The position numbers and the translations under genes are program-made. Source: Nitrosarchaeum sp. (GTDB lineage: Archaea > Thermoproteota > Nitrososphaeria > Nitrososphaerales > Nitrosopumilaceae). Taken from it: a stretch of 64,000 bases of DNA. Each line of letters begins with the position of its first letter. Positions within the stretch are counted from its first letter, which is position 1. The stretch lies in contig JAIOOR010000024.1 in the NCBI GenBank assembly GCA_021414365.1, positions 29,863-93,862 of the forward strand. Reading direction: 5' to 3'. Below are positions 53,213 to 60,833 of this stretch, piece by piece. Below the pieces are notes generated by a model, which saw only the letters and a program-made list of their open reading frames with translations, searched no databases and was not told where the DNA came from.

Positions 53213-53294
53213 TATTTCTGCGTAAATCTTGGTAAGGATTACGCAAAGTAAAACAACTATAATTTCATGAAAATTTGATCCAACCTTCTTTTGG
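53213..53294 (+). repeat. Hairpin element copy A
   Basis: An ~80-bp unit: TATTTCTGCGTAA, an 8-13-base loop, TTACGCA, ~30 variable bases, then ATGAAAATTTGATCCAACCT and a T-rich end. The TGCGTAA/TTACGCA arms form a short hairpin. Homologous to copies B and C. No gene follows it directly; block 2 does. Confidence 0.85.
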
Positions 53295-53299
53295 AGACA

Positions 53300-53540
53300 T
53301 TTTGTAATTGGGAGCTACAAAATTACAACATAGTTTGTAGCTTTTGTAAGTTGTTTGTAGATACTTTGTTTGTGCCTAACATTTGTCTACAAAATGTGTT
53401 TGTCAGGCACAAATTACAAGTTGTAAGAGTTGTAAGTTGTTGTGCATGCCTAACATTGCATGTACAAGCTACAAAGTTGTAACTTTTTGTAGAAACTATA
53501 AAGATAAAATGTAAGAATTTTCGTGCCTGACAAAACATGA
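53300..53540. repeat. Repeat-rich block 2
   Basis: Dense variants of TTGTAA/TTACAA, GTAGC/GCTAC and GTGCCTRACA with its complement TGTCAGGCAC; for example GTGCCTAACA...TGTCAGGCAC at about 53,371-53,409, and GTGCCTGACAA at the right end. The strands could fold into several alternative stems. No credible ORF is present. Confidence 0.75.
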
Positions 53541-53620
53541 TATTTCTGCGTAATCCCTGTTAAGATTACGCAATGGTATGATTTACCATATTGCATCAAA
53601 AAATAATCGAACCTTTTTTG
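53541..53620 (+). repeat. Hairpin element copy B
   Basis: TATTTCTGCGTAATC-loop(8)-GATTACGCA is a perfect 9-bp stem, followed by ~35 variable bases and AATCGAACCTTTTTTG. The downstream gene (53,697) begins 76 bases later, so the tail may serve as its promoter or leader. Confidence 0.88.
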
Positions 53621-53696
53621 TATGATCTTGCTAGTATCATACAAAAAAATGGAATGCTTTATGAGATAGAGATCTTTCATGTTCCATGAAGAGCCT

Positions 53697-54383
53697 ATGA
53701 AAAAAATAGTCATTTCAATAATTGTGGTAATTGCTATGGCCATATTGATAGTTGGAGTAAGTACACAAATGCAATCTGGACAAAAACATCAGTACAAATT
53801 TTGGCCACAAGAAATAAAATTGGAAGGAGACGTGAATGTACAAAGAGTGTTTTTCTCTCATAGCAGTGATTATGGAATAACGTTTTCAGAACCGCGTGAT
53901 ATGAGCATGACAAACTTTTACGCCCATGAACCAAAGATGATCGTAATGCATGATGATGTTGTTCTTGTTTGGCGAGATGAAGTAGAATCAGATGATATTC
54001 CAACTCTATCTTTTGCAAAAAGTACAGACTTTGGTGAAACGTTTGAGAAAAAGAGATTGTTTTTTGGAGCAAGACCTGATATTATATATTATGACCAGAC
54101 TCTTTACTTGACATTTGCAGGGCTAGATTTAAAACATATTTGGTATTCAGAAAGTCAAGACGGGGGAGAGACTTTCTCTGAACCTAAATTGATTTTTGAA
54201 GTAGATTGGGATTTGAGTCCCTACGAAGACAGACCAACACCAACCATTGAAGCTAATGCAGATGAAATAAAAATTACTTGGAGAATGCAAGATAAAAATA
54301 ATCAAAATACAATTTGGAATGCAGTAGACAAAGGCAAAGATGGTAGTTTTGAAATAACAAGTTTTATTGATAATTCTGAGTAA
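53697..54383 (+). CDS. Secreted/anchored protein with BNR (Asp-box) repeats
   Basis: About 228 residues. The signal anchor is 'KKIVISIIVVIAMAILIVG'; an ATG at 53,679 is the alternative start. Three Asp-box motifs are visible: 'SHSSDYGITFSEP', 'STDFGETFEKK' and 'SQDGGETFSEP'. Such repeats build beta-propellers of sialidases and related exported proteins. With three or four repeats this is short for a full propeller, so it may be a fragment or an oligomer. It is flanked by hairpin copies B and C. Confidence 0.72.
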   Translation: MKKIVISIIVVIAMAILIVGVSTQMQSGQKHQYKFWPQEIKLEGDVNVQRVFFSHSSDYGITFSEPRDMSMTNFYAHEPKMIVMHDDVVLVWRDEVESDDIPTLSFAKSTDFGETFEKKRLFFGARPDIIYYDQTLYLTFAGLDLKHIWYSESQDGGETFSEPKLIFEVDWDLSPYEDRPTPTIEANADEIKITWRMQDKNNQNTIWNAVDKGKDGSFEITSFIDNSE

Positions 54384-54409
54384 TCTATACTATGATTATC
54401 AACGGATTT

Positions 54410-54661
54410 TATTGCACTCGTAGCTACTAAATTGGCAGTTATCTAGTAGCTAAAGTTGCAACTAGTAGATACTAGCAACTAGTAGCTATTTGGTTGAGCA
54501 CGACTAGAAGCTACATAATGAAGAAGTTGAGCATGAAAATAATCTAGTAGCTCGAGTTGCAACAAGTGGCGAGTGACACTGAAAATTAGCAACTAGCAGA
54601 GTTGCTTCAAGTATAGATACAACACAAAATAGTAACTAATTTCGTGCTCAACTATTGGCTG
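54410..54661. repeat. Repeat-rich block 3
   Basis: Dense variants of CTAGTAGCTA, GTTGCAACTAG and GTAGCTAC, with TTGAGCACGAC answered by CGTGCTCAA near the right end. Words differ from blocks 1 and 2, but the layout (self-complementary words, then a hairpin element) is the same. No credible ORF is present. Confidence 0.75.
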
Positions 54662-54742
54662 TATTTCTGCGTAATCATAGTAGAGATTACGCAAAAGTAG
54701 GATCTGTTAGATTAAATGAAAATTTGATCCGACCTTTTTTTG
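54662..54742 (+). repeat. Hairpin element copy C
   Basis: TATTTCTGCGTAATC-loop(8)-GATTACGCA, a perfect 9-bp stem, ~30 variable bases, then ATGAAAATTTGATCCGACCT and a T run. The next gene starts 57 bases downstream (54,799). Copies A and C share the ATGAAAATTTGATCC box exactly. Confidence 0.88.
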
Positions 54743-54798
54743 ACAAATCAAATCACAAAACAAGAGATTTTATATTTTCTAGCAAATTGAATTTAATC

Positions 54799-55095
54799 AT
54801 GGCAAAATATACAGTAGAACTTGATGAGGATGAAGAATGCATAGTAGAATTTTTTGTAAAAACAAGTGGTTTTGGCTCTGTAAATTCATGGTTGAAACAC
54901 GTTATGACCAATGGCAATGAATATGTGCAGGATTTAGTATCTCAAATGTTAGAGGATTATCATAGAAGGAAAAATGAGTTTTGTAAGGAAATTGGTGTAA
55001 CTATCGAAGAAGTTGAACGGATAAAACGTTCCATAAACAAATTAAAAAAAGAACATCCAGAAAGATATCTACCTGTAAAACTAGATACTTCGTAA
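54799..55095 (+). CDS. Small helical protein, possible ribbon-helix-helix type
   Basis: 98 residues: a strand-like start 'AKYTVELDEDEECIVEFF', then 'GFGSVNSWLKHVMTNGNEY' and a long charged helix ('EEVERIKRSINKLKKEH'). The start could suit a MetJ/Arc-type fold, but no family is certain. I choose the ATG at 54,799; the open frame back to 54,655 runs through hairpin copy C and is not protein-like. Confidence 0.6.
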   Translation: MAKYTVELDEDEECIVEFFVKTSGFGSVNSWLKHVMTNGNEYVQDLVSQMLEDYHRRKNEFCKEIGVTIEEVERIKRSINKLKKEHPERYLPVKLDTS

Positions 55096-55238
55096 TCCTA
55101 TACAAGATTATATAAAAATAATTTCTAATGATATTTGTTAATTTAATGGAATCTTATTTTTACAATAAATCTAAATATGAACACATACAAAAATAATGTA
55201 TAGTTCAGTTTTTTAGGTATGATTTAATTGACAAATTA

Positions 55239-55937
55239 TTGAATCCGCTTGAAATTCAAGAGAATTTTTCATTAACTATAGTAAATTGTAACAAAACAAT
55301 TAACCAATTATTGAATGAACAGAATTTACAAGAAAATGATGCCCGAATTACATATTTTCGGAAATGTTCACAAATTACAGATACCACTACAATGAGTTTC
55401 GATTTCTACCAAAGATATCTGTTAACAAGACAGTGGTGGAAAGATAGATTTCCAAATCATATAATGTCAGAAAGAAACATGAAAAATTTAGCAAAAAGTT
55501 ATGATCAATACATTCGCACTTCATATTTAATTGATAATTATTCTGCTTTTGAGAGTAGCATTAGAATAATCATACAAACGTACAATGCACAAAAATATAA
55601 TGAATTACAACGCTCATTTACAAAATTGATTAAATGGTTCATGAAAGATTTGAATAGAGAAAATCCGCTTCCCATATTTAGGGTTTTTACAAATATTAGA
55701 AATTCTATGCATTCAAACGGATTATTCAATCCTATCAATCAAGAAAATGAAGAAATAGAATATCTTGATAAAAAATTTATTTTTGAACTAGGTAAACCTA
55801 TACCATATGGTGGATGGACAGATATATTCAGTATTCTAAAGATTACAATGATCGAATTTTATTTAATCGTAAATCATGATAAAATTAAATCAATTAAGTT
55901 TGTAAAAGAACCATATTCTGATTATTGGGAATCTTAA
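55239..55937 (+). CDS. HEPN-like protein of unknown function
   Basis: 232 residues, TTG start, mostly helical. 'FTNIRNSMHSNGLFNP' near residue 160 matches the RN-x-x-H style motif of some HEPN-family proteins, which include toxin RNases and abortive-infection proteins. The R-to-H spacing is three rather than the usual four to six, so catalysis is uncertain. The end overlaps the opposite-strand ORF at 55,934 by four bases. Placement in an accessory region supports a defence or toxin role only weakly. Confidence 0.6.
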   Translation: MNPLEIQENFSLTIVNCNKTINQLLNEQNLQENDARITYFRKCSQITDTTTMSFDFYQRYLLTRQWWKDRFPNHIMSERNMKNLAKSYDQYIRTSYLIDNYSAFESSIRIIIQTYNAQKYNELQRSFTKLIKWFMKDLNRENPLPIFRVFTNIRNSMHSNGLFNPINQENEEIEYLDKKFIFELGKPIPYGGWTDIFSILKITMIEFYLIVNHDKIKSIKFVKEPYSDYWES

Positions 55938-56161
55938 ATGTCTAATTCTAATACTGAATGTTCATCATAAACCAAATAATCATCTATAATTTGAAAAGAT
56001 TCATTTTTTTGAAAACCTAGTCTTTGAAAGACACCATGACTAAAGACTACAAAAATCGTTGAGTCTTCACGTAATGCAGTATGAATATTATTTTCTGAAT
56101 CACTTGACCACGCAATATTTCTATCAATTAATTCAATACTATCAAACTCTTTCTTAATCAA
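55934..56161 (-). CDS. Small hypothetical protein
   Basis: 75 residues, TTG start: 'MIKKEFDSIELIDRNIAW', 'STIFVVFSHGVFQRLGF', ending 'YLVYDEHSVLELDI'. An alpha/beta pattern is likely. No family is recognised. It converges with the HEPN-like gene and may be independent of it. Confidence 0.5.
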   Translation of the reverse strand: MIKKEFDSIELIDRNIAWSSDSENNIHTALREDSTIFVVFSHGVFQRLGFQKNESFQIIDDYLVYDEHSVLELDI

Positions 56162-56291
56162 CTGTTTTTAATTTTTTATGACAAATATAAAAATTAATTT
56201 TAAAATTCACAAATCAAAAAAATCATTTGAAGATAAAGTGCTTTCTATAGCATTATTTCACCATATAAATGAGAAATTAAGGAGATTTTGT

Positions 56292-56768
56292 TCATATTTT
56301 CTTCTTCTTTACAAGATAAATAATTACTATACTAGAAGATGCTAAAGCAGACAAGAGAGTCAATCCAATTTCAAATATAGATCCTGTTTCATATTTCCTT
56401 GAAGCATCAGATGTATACATATTAAGAGGATAATCTGGATGTTGTAAAATTTTAATTGTTTCCTCAATATCACCATTTGAAAATCTATATGCAGCACTTA
56501 TGTCTCTTGTCGAAAAACCACTAACACTTTCTGCCAACTCAACAATCTCAGGTGTTATTAACCCTCTTTCAATACATACATCCAACCACTTTTTCGATAT
56601 TTTTCTTCCCTCCGTTGTAGGTTGCCAATGATCCAATGCTAACAATTCACAGTCTTGTTTATCAAAATCATATGGATCTGCTATTGGTATTGATTCGCTG
56701 AATGATTGAGAAAAGGGCAAGGCTACAATAGCCAATATGATTGTAATTAAGGGAGATGTTATGATCAT
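56292..56768 (-). CDS. Surface protein with signal peptide and C-terminal anchor
   Basis: 158 residues. Signal peptide 'LITIILAIVALPFSQSF', an external helical region ('KKWLDVCIERGLITPEI', 'FSNGDIEETIKILQHPD'), and a C-terminal helix 'IGLTLLSALASSSIVIIYL' with a KKKK tail. No family is recognised. It begins 16 bases after the stop of the frameshifted protease and is probably co-transcribed with it. Confidence 0.7.
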   Translation of the reverse strand: MIITSPLITIILAIVALPFSQSFSESIPIADPYDFDKQDCELLALDHWQPTTEGRKISKKWLDVCIERGLITPEIVELAESVSGFSTRDISAAYRFSNGDIEETIKILQHPDYPLNMYTSDASRKYETGSIFEIGLTLLSALASSSIVIIYLVKKKKI

Positions 56769-56784
56769 ATTATAAAAAAAGGAA

Positions 56785-57802
56785 TTAAGGGACTGTATTT
56801 AGTCCTAATTCATTCTTGACATTAATCCATTTGCTAAAGACAGTTACATCATATCCAGATGGGCATGGACTAGTGCTTACTAAACAAACCTTTCCTACGT
56901 GGATTCCATACAAGGTCACAGGTCCCTCAGTTGTTCTATAAGAGTAAACAGGAGAACCACTATCACCTGTTACACTGGTGTAATCTGCAGCATATTGATC
57001 AACTAGTGATCCATATGTAGCATCATAAACTGTAAGGCCGGTTCCAATCACATATCCATCAGTTTCACCACTTTGATAGCCAGTTTTTTGAATGTGAGTT
57101 CCATATCCTGGAGTGCCAGTTGATGATGCTGTGTAATATGTTGAGGATGTTCTGTAGATTTTATTTGTCGTAGTTTCACCATTAACGGTATTAAGATCCA
57201 CAAATGCTGCATCGCTGTATCTACCATTTAAAGAGGGGTTTGTTAAAACATCTCCTACTTTGTATGTGCTTGAAGTTCCACCTTGCATTACATCTTGACC
57301 AGTTCCAGAACCAACAGCATGGCTTGAAGTAACAAATCCAACAACGCCATTGTTGTTTGTTGCACCAATACCATTTGTTAGTGGATAGATTGACTGATAC
57401 ATCTTAATTCCACCATAAAGAGGATCACAATTAGAATCTCTATATGTACAGGATTCTCTTTCAAAATATCCCATATGGACAGATAGTTCTATATCATTGT
57501 CAACTAAATCTTTGATTTTTTTGGCATATCCTTCTTTAGTATCATTACCATCCTTATCTACGACAGCAATTAATTTACCGTCAGCATCAAGGTACGAAGC
57601 TACAAGTGGAATATCTGCAAGTTCAGCATTTAACATTTTTTTTGGATAGTTTGTCGTTAGCTACTTTGTTATTTTCTTTGATTTTATCATTAGCTGCATC
57701 TGCTAGATCCATACCAGCAAATGGTAAGATCATTGCAGCAATCAAAGAAGCAAACAATATTGTTTTGATTGTTTTTATGTTTTTCATGTTATTATTATTC
57801 AT
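56785..57802 (-). pseudogene. Secreted trypsin-like protease split by a frameshift in an A8 run
   Basis: The signal-peptide part (ATG 57,802 or 57,787: 'KTILFASLIAAMILPFAG', then 'AANDKIKENNKVANDKLSK') is in one frame. The protease part (from 57,636: catalytic His region 'FVTSSHAVGSG', Ser in 'SVTGDSGSPVYSY') is in another. The change occurs at eight A's (coding strand, about 57,637-57,644). Removing one A joins the parts as 'SKKMLNAELADIPLV' and gives a ~335-residue exported protease like the one at 51,144. Without the signal the 283-residue part would stay inside the cell. Confidence 0.8.
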
Positions 57803-58529
57803 AACTTAGGAATTTCCTAATAAGGTTTGATTCAATTTATATTGAAGCAATAATTAAATGAAAGTTGAAAAAGTCATGCGTAAATTTTTGAAAGTTTTTT
57901 GAGCAATGAACTTTTCTTGCGCTGTGATCTTAGTTATCATATGTTCACATTTTTTCAAATTACGAAACTGTGGATTCAAAATGATAGAATCCAATGAATC
58001 AATATCATGTGATTATGAAAAACACTAAAAGGAAGAAAGTACATCTTTTGTATATCCTTACTTTCAGATCAGACGGGTAGAAGGTAAGGGTTCACTTCAA
58101 AAACAATGTTTTTAAAGTCATTCCCGTCTGATCAGCAGATTTTGATTAAATTCGTTAAATTTTCAAATTTAATAGATTAAGATTAGAGAAATTCTTTTGG
58201 AGATGTTACTTTCAAAATGTGTTAATTGTTTTGAATTACAAAGAAAATATAATTATAACATTAGAATCCAGTAATCATATAAAATCAAAGTCTCACTATA
58301 TCATCCCAGGATTTCATCCCAGGAGATCATTAAAACAATGTATAGTATGAAATCAAAGATATGTCACTAGTAAAATCGGGGAGAAATTAAAACAATGTCA
58401 CTGATGTGGAAGAGGGCATGACCAGGGTACACATTATCTAAGATTTTTCTTTTTTCATTTCTTTTGAATTCTCTATAATTTTATAGAGAATAATCGTGTT
58501 TATAGCATAACAAAATATGACATTATCGT
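57803..58529. other. Non-coding stretch with a long hairpin and short direct repeats
   Basis: No convincing ORF. GATCAGACGGG (58,067-58,077) and CCCGTCTGATC (58,123-58,133) are perfect 11-bp complements around a 45-base loop. TCATCCCAGG is repeated 13 bases apart (58,301 and 58,314), and ATTAAAACAATGT occurs twice near 58,329 and 58,386. This could hold a small structured RNA. Confidence 0.45.
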
Positions 58530-58602
58530 GGGCTCGTAGTGTAGTTAGGTAACACACTTCCCTGAAAAGTAAGAGCCTCGGGTTCAAATCCCGACGAGTC
58601 CA
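58530..58602 (+). tRNA. tRNA-Phe (anticodon GAA)
   Basis: A complete cloverleaf can be folded: acceptor GGGCTCG/CGAGTCC with one G-U pair, D arm GTGT...ACAC, anticodon arm CTTCC/GTAAG (one mismatch) with loop CTGAAAA giving anticodon GAA, variable loop of four, and T arm TCGGG-TTCAAAT-CCCGA. Discriminator base A; CCA is not encoded in full. No intron. tRNA genes are common integration targets, and this one borders the accessory region. Confidence 0.95.
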
Positions 58603-58656
58603 CACCTTTGTTCTCAGGGGATATGTTTATTTAGAATAAACATCATAATATTAGTA

Positions 58657-58670
58657 ACTTTTCAGGGAAG
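58657..58670 (-). repeat. Inverted 14-bp copy of the tRNA-Phe anticodon arm
   Basis: ACTTTTCAGGGAAG is the exact reverse complement of CTTCCCTGAAAAGT at 58,557-58,570 in the tRNA. It lies 87 bases downstream of that arm. It may be a trace of recombination at the tRNA. Confidence 0.65.
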
Positions 58671-58712
58671 AAAGAGAGTGTTTGACTACACTGGCTTTTT
58701 TCTTTTATTTTC

Positions 58713-58760
58713 TCAATTTTCAACAGCGATTCCAATTATTATCAACAGTCTAGTTTTCAA
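58713..58760 (-). pseudogene. Truncated signal-peptide remnant
   Basis: A TTG-started frame reads 'LKTRLLIIIGIAVEN' then TGA. The first ten residues match the signal peptide of the secreted protein at 34,860 ('MKTRLLIIIGI'), and the same style opens the genes at 59,276 and 60,177. It looks like the 5' end of another member of this family whose body has been lost next to the tRNA. Confidence 0.55.
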
Positions 58761-58764
58761 TTTG

Positions 58765-59271
58765 TCAACCTGCTGGTACTGCATGTCCGAATCCTATCTT
58801 GATTGGAACATCCCAGGGAAGCAATTGTTTTATTTTATTTTCATAGAATTCTTTGGCGTTTAGGATTCGCTTTAACTCATCATCATGAATAGTTATTTCC
58901 AAAACCGATTCTGAATTGTTGATACTCAATGCTGTAATTCGAAGTTTAGTCAAATAATCTGAAAGAAAACTTTTTCCCATCTGTAATGGATTAACTGCCA
59001 GATCTGGTACTATGGATGATTTATCAAATGTAAAAATTCGTGCATTGTCATTAATGGCACATAATTTTTGCTGTTCTACTTCAAGTGAAAAATCAGTCAC
59101 ATGTCCATTTTTAATATAGCCTTGAAAATCTTTGAGTCCTGCCTTGTACTGCTCCAATGGTGTTGAACCATAATCTATTATGGATATACCAAAAGAGCCA
59201 AAACTTCCTTCATCATAAATTGCATTGGTTCCATATGTACCCATTATTGGTGGAACAAATGACGCAGTCAC
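58765..59271 (-). CDS. Protein of unknown function, possibly the 3' part of a split secreted protein
   Basis: 168 residues from a GTG: 'MTASFVPPIMGTYGTNAIY', 'GISIIDYGSTPLEQYKAG', ending 'KIGFGHAVPAG'. It has no signal peptide although all neighbours do. Its frame stays open upstream into the end of the 59,276 gene, reading 'VVSECAGSKVVTASFVPP'. Dropping one G of a GG (about 59,300) would join the two as one ~370-residue exported protein. No family is recognised. Confidence 0.6.
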   Translation of the reverse strand: MTASFVPPIMGTYGTNAIYDEGSFGSFGISIIDYGSTPLEQYKAGLKDFQGYIKNGHVTDFSLEVEQQKLCAINDNARIFTFDKSSIVPDLAVNPLQMGKSFLSDYLTKLRITALSINNSESVLEITIHDDELKRILNAKEFYENKIKQLLPWDVPIKIGFGHAVPAG

Positions 59272-59275
59272 AACC

Positions 59276-59884
59276 TTAGAACCAGCACACTCGCTGACTA
59301 CCGTTTACCACATTAGAATATTCAAACTTGCCAGAATGTGCGGAGAGCATAACAGAATAGTCTTTTTCTTTCATGTCTCTGTTGTTTACAGTATACTGAA
59401 TATCAATTAGTTGTCCAGTAAAGAGTGTCTTTGACTGCCCATTTTGCGTCAAGAGTAATCCTGATTCCAAACCTTTGTAATTTGCAAGAAATTGCTCTGA
59501 TGTGCAATGAGGTTCTGAGACTTGTGAGTAAAAAGACACTTCATAGTTGTTGTTAGTGCCTGCAAATAGGAACAGCCCTCTGTCACCTATCTCATATGAT
59601 GGACAAGGGGTACCTATGTGTCCTCTATTTGGATTACATCCAATTGCAAAGACAGATTTAGGCATTCCAAAAGAGTCTGGCTTTTTTACAACTTCTTCAA
59701 TCTCTATTGTGTATGAAGGCGCTTTGTCTTCAAATTGTTTTTTATCTGTTATTGTTCCAAGAACAATCAGATCAAATTCATCAAGTACTTCCTGAGCAGT
59801 CATTGGCATGACAAGACCATACGCAAACGATGGAAAAATAATCGTGAAACCAATTGCAATAATTAACAAAAATCTGGTTTTCAT
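59276..59884 (-). CDS. Secreted protein of unknown function (cluster 2)
   Basis: 202 residues: signal 'MKTRFLLIIAIGFTIIF', then 'ADEFDLIVLGTITDKKQF'-like sequence (residues about 32-50, beginning LDEFDLIVLG), 'FAIGCNPNRGHIGTPCPS' and 'DRGLFLFAGTNNNYEV'. The region from LDEFDLIVLG to GLFLFAG resembles small OB/beta-barrel surface domains, but no family is sure. Its ATG overlaps the upstream stop by four bases. The C-terminal 'NGSQRVCWF' may be an artefact of a frameshift (see the 58,765 gene). Confidence 0.7.
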   Translation of the reverse strand: MKTRFLLIIAIGFTIIFPSFAYGLVMPMTAQEVLDEFDLIVLGTITDKKQFEDKAPSYTIEIEEVVKKPDSFGMPKSVFAIGCNPNRGHIGTPCPSYEIGDRGLFLFAGTNNNYEVSFYSQVSEPHCTSEQFLANYKGLESGLLLTQNGQSKTLFTGQLIDIQYTVNNRDMKEKDYSVMLSAHSGKFEYSNVVNGSQRVCWF

Positions 59885-60180
59885 TTTAATTCATTTTCAT
59901 CCATTATAGGATAGGTTTGTTTGTAATTATTGTAAATCAGTTTCAAATCTTGAAAATTAGGACATGATTTTTCCACATATTCAAATATCAAAACTTTGTG
60001 TTTGTACACTGTTTCACTTTCTGCAATAGACATTTCAACACTACGAGATAACTCATTAATGTCTTTGTAGAGTCGTAAACAAACCAATTCTTTTGATTCA
60101 GCAAAGGTTTGCAAGACAATCAGAGATATCAGGAGGGCGGTAATTCCAACAAGAATTATTATTAAAAATCTAATTTTCAT
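59881..60180 (-). CDS. Small secreted or anchored protein (cluster 2)
   Basis: 99 residues: N-terminal hydrophobic 'FLIIILVGITALLISLIVL', then a helical external part with two cysteines ('KELVCLRLYKDINELS', 'VEKSCPNFQDLK'). It overlaps both neighbours by four bases and so is the middle gene of a coupled string. No family is recognised. Confidence 0.7.
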   Translation of the reverse strand: MKIRFLIIILVGITALLISLIVLQTFAESKELVCLRLYKDINELSRSVEMSIAESETVYKHKVLIFEYVEKSCPNFQDLKLIYNNYKQTYPIMDENELK

Positions 60181-60830
60181 TTTCTTTTTCTCTGTTTTCT
60201 TCTATAAGCAAAGATAATTCCATATCCTAGACCAATCATAATCAAAACAAAACCTATTGTGTAAGGAATATAAAATTCAAACAACTCCCCTTCTGTAATG
60301 TCTTGCGAACCGTTTACTATTATTGTCTGACCCGGACCAACATATCTAAAAGATTCTATATCTGCATCGGGGTCTGTATGAATGTGATATGTCCCACCCT
60401 TTAATGCAGTTATTTCTATCGAGTATGAAATCATGTCATTTCCTTCCAATACATATCTGTCTGGTTTTGGCTTGATATCCACATACCAATGATTTTGATT
60501 GTGTGCTACAAGGATTGGTTTGGTGCACATGTCTTGAACAATACATGAGAAATTAGATTTTAAAAGACTTACAAACCATGGATCATTATTTGCATAATCG
60601 AACCTAACATTCATTTTTCCCTGAATGTCTCTTTCTACTAGGGATACAATGGTGCCGTTTATGAAGAAAGGTTCCCCTACATTGACTGTCGTCTTTGGAA
60701 AGGTCTCATCCTCAATTCTGTAGAATCCTGTGTCAAATCTAGATCCAACGCCATGCCCATAAACCTCGAATTCTGCATACGTTACAAAAACTACAAAAAA
60801 CACAATAATTAACAACAGTCTAGTCTTCAT
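60177..60830 (-). CDS. Surface beta-sandwich protein with C-terminal anchor (cluster 2)
   Basis: 217 residues: signal 'LLLIIVFFVVFVTYAEF', beta-rich external part ('VGEPFFINGTIVSLVERD', 'GGTYHIHTDPDADIESF'), then 'IPYTIGFVLIMIGLGYGI' and a basic tail. Three His at the start ('VYGHGVGS') and 'YHIHTDPD' are reminiscent of the PmoB/AmoB-like cupredoxin fold ('VGEPFxINGT', 'GTYHIHT'), so it may be a distant AmoB-type or copper-related protein. That link is tentative. Confidence 0.65.
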   Translation of the reverse strand: MKTRLLLIIVFFVVFVTYAEFEVYGHGVGSRFDTGFYRIEDETFPKTTVNVGEPFFINGTIVSLVERDIQGKMNVRFDYANNDPWFVSLLKSNFSCIVQDMCTKPILVAHNQNHWYVDIKPKPDRYVLEGNDMISYSIEITALKGGTYHIHTDPDADIESFRYVGPGQTIIVNGSQDITEGELFEFYIPYTIGFVLIMIGLGYGIIFAYRRKQRKRK

Positions 60831-60833
60831 TTT

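Noticed and set aside
53291..53482. 63-codon plus-strand ORF in block 2
   Set aside because: Runs through the inverted words; Cys/Val/Leu-rich low-quality sequence that reflects the repeats.
53300..53540. GTGCCTAACA...TGTCAGGCAC as an integron attC site
   Set aside because: It has GCCTAAC-like ends, but no integron-type integrase or cassette genes lie next to it and the blocks differ in sequence from each other.
52932..54742. CRISPR array or retron
   Set aside because: Only three copies at 330-1,120-bp spacing without uniform spacers; no cas gene and no reverse transcriptase in the window.
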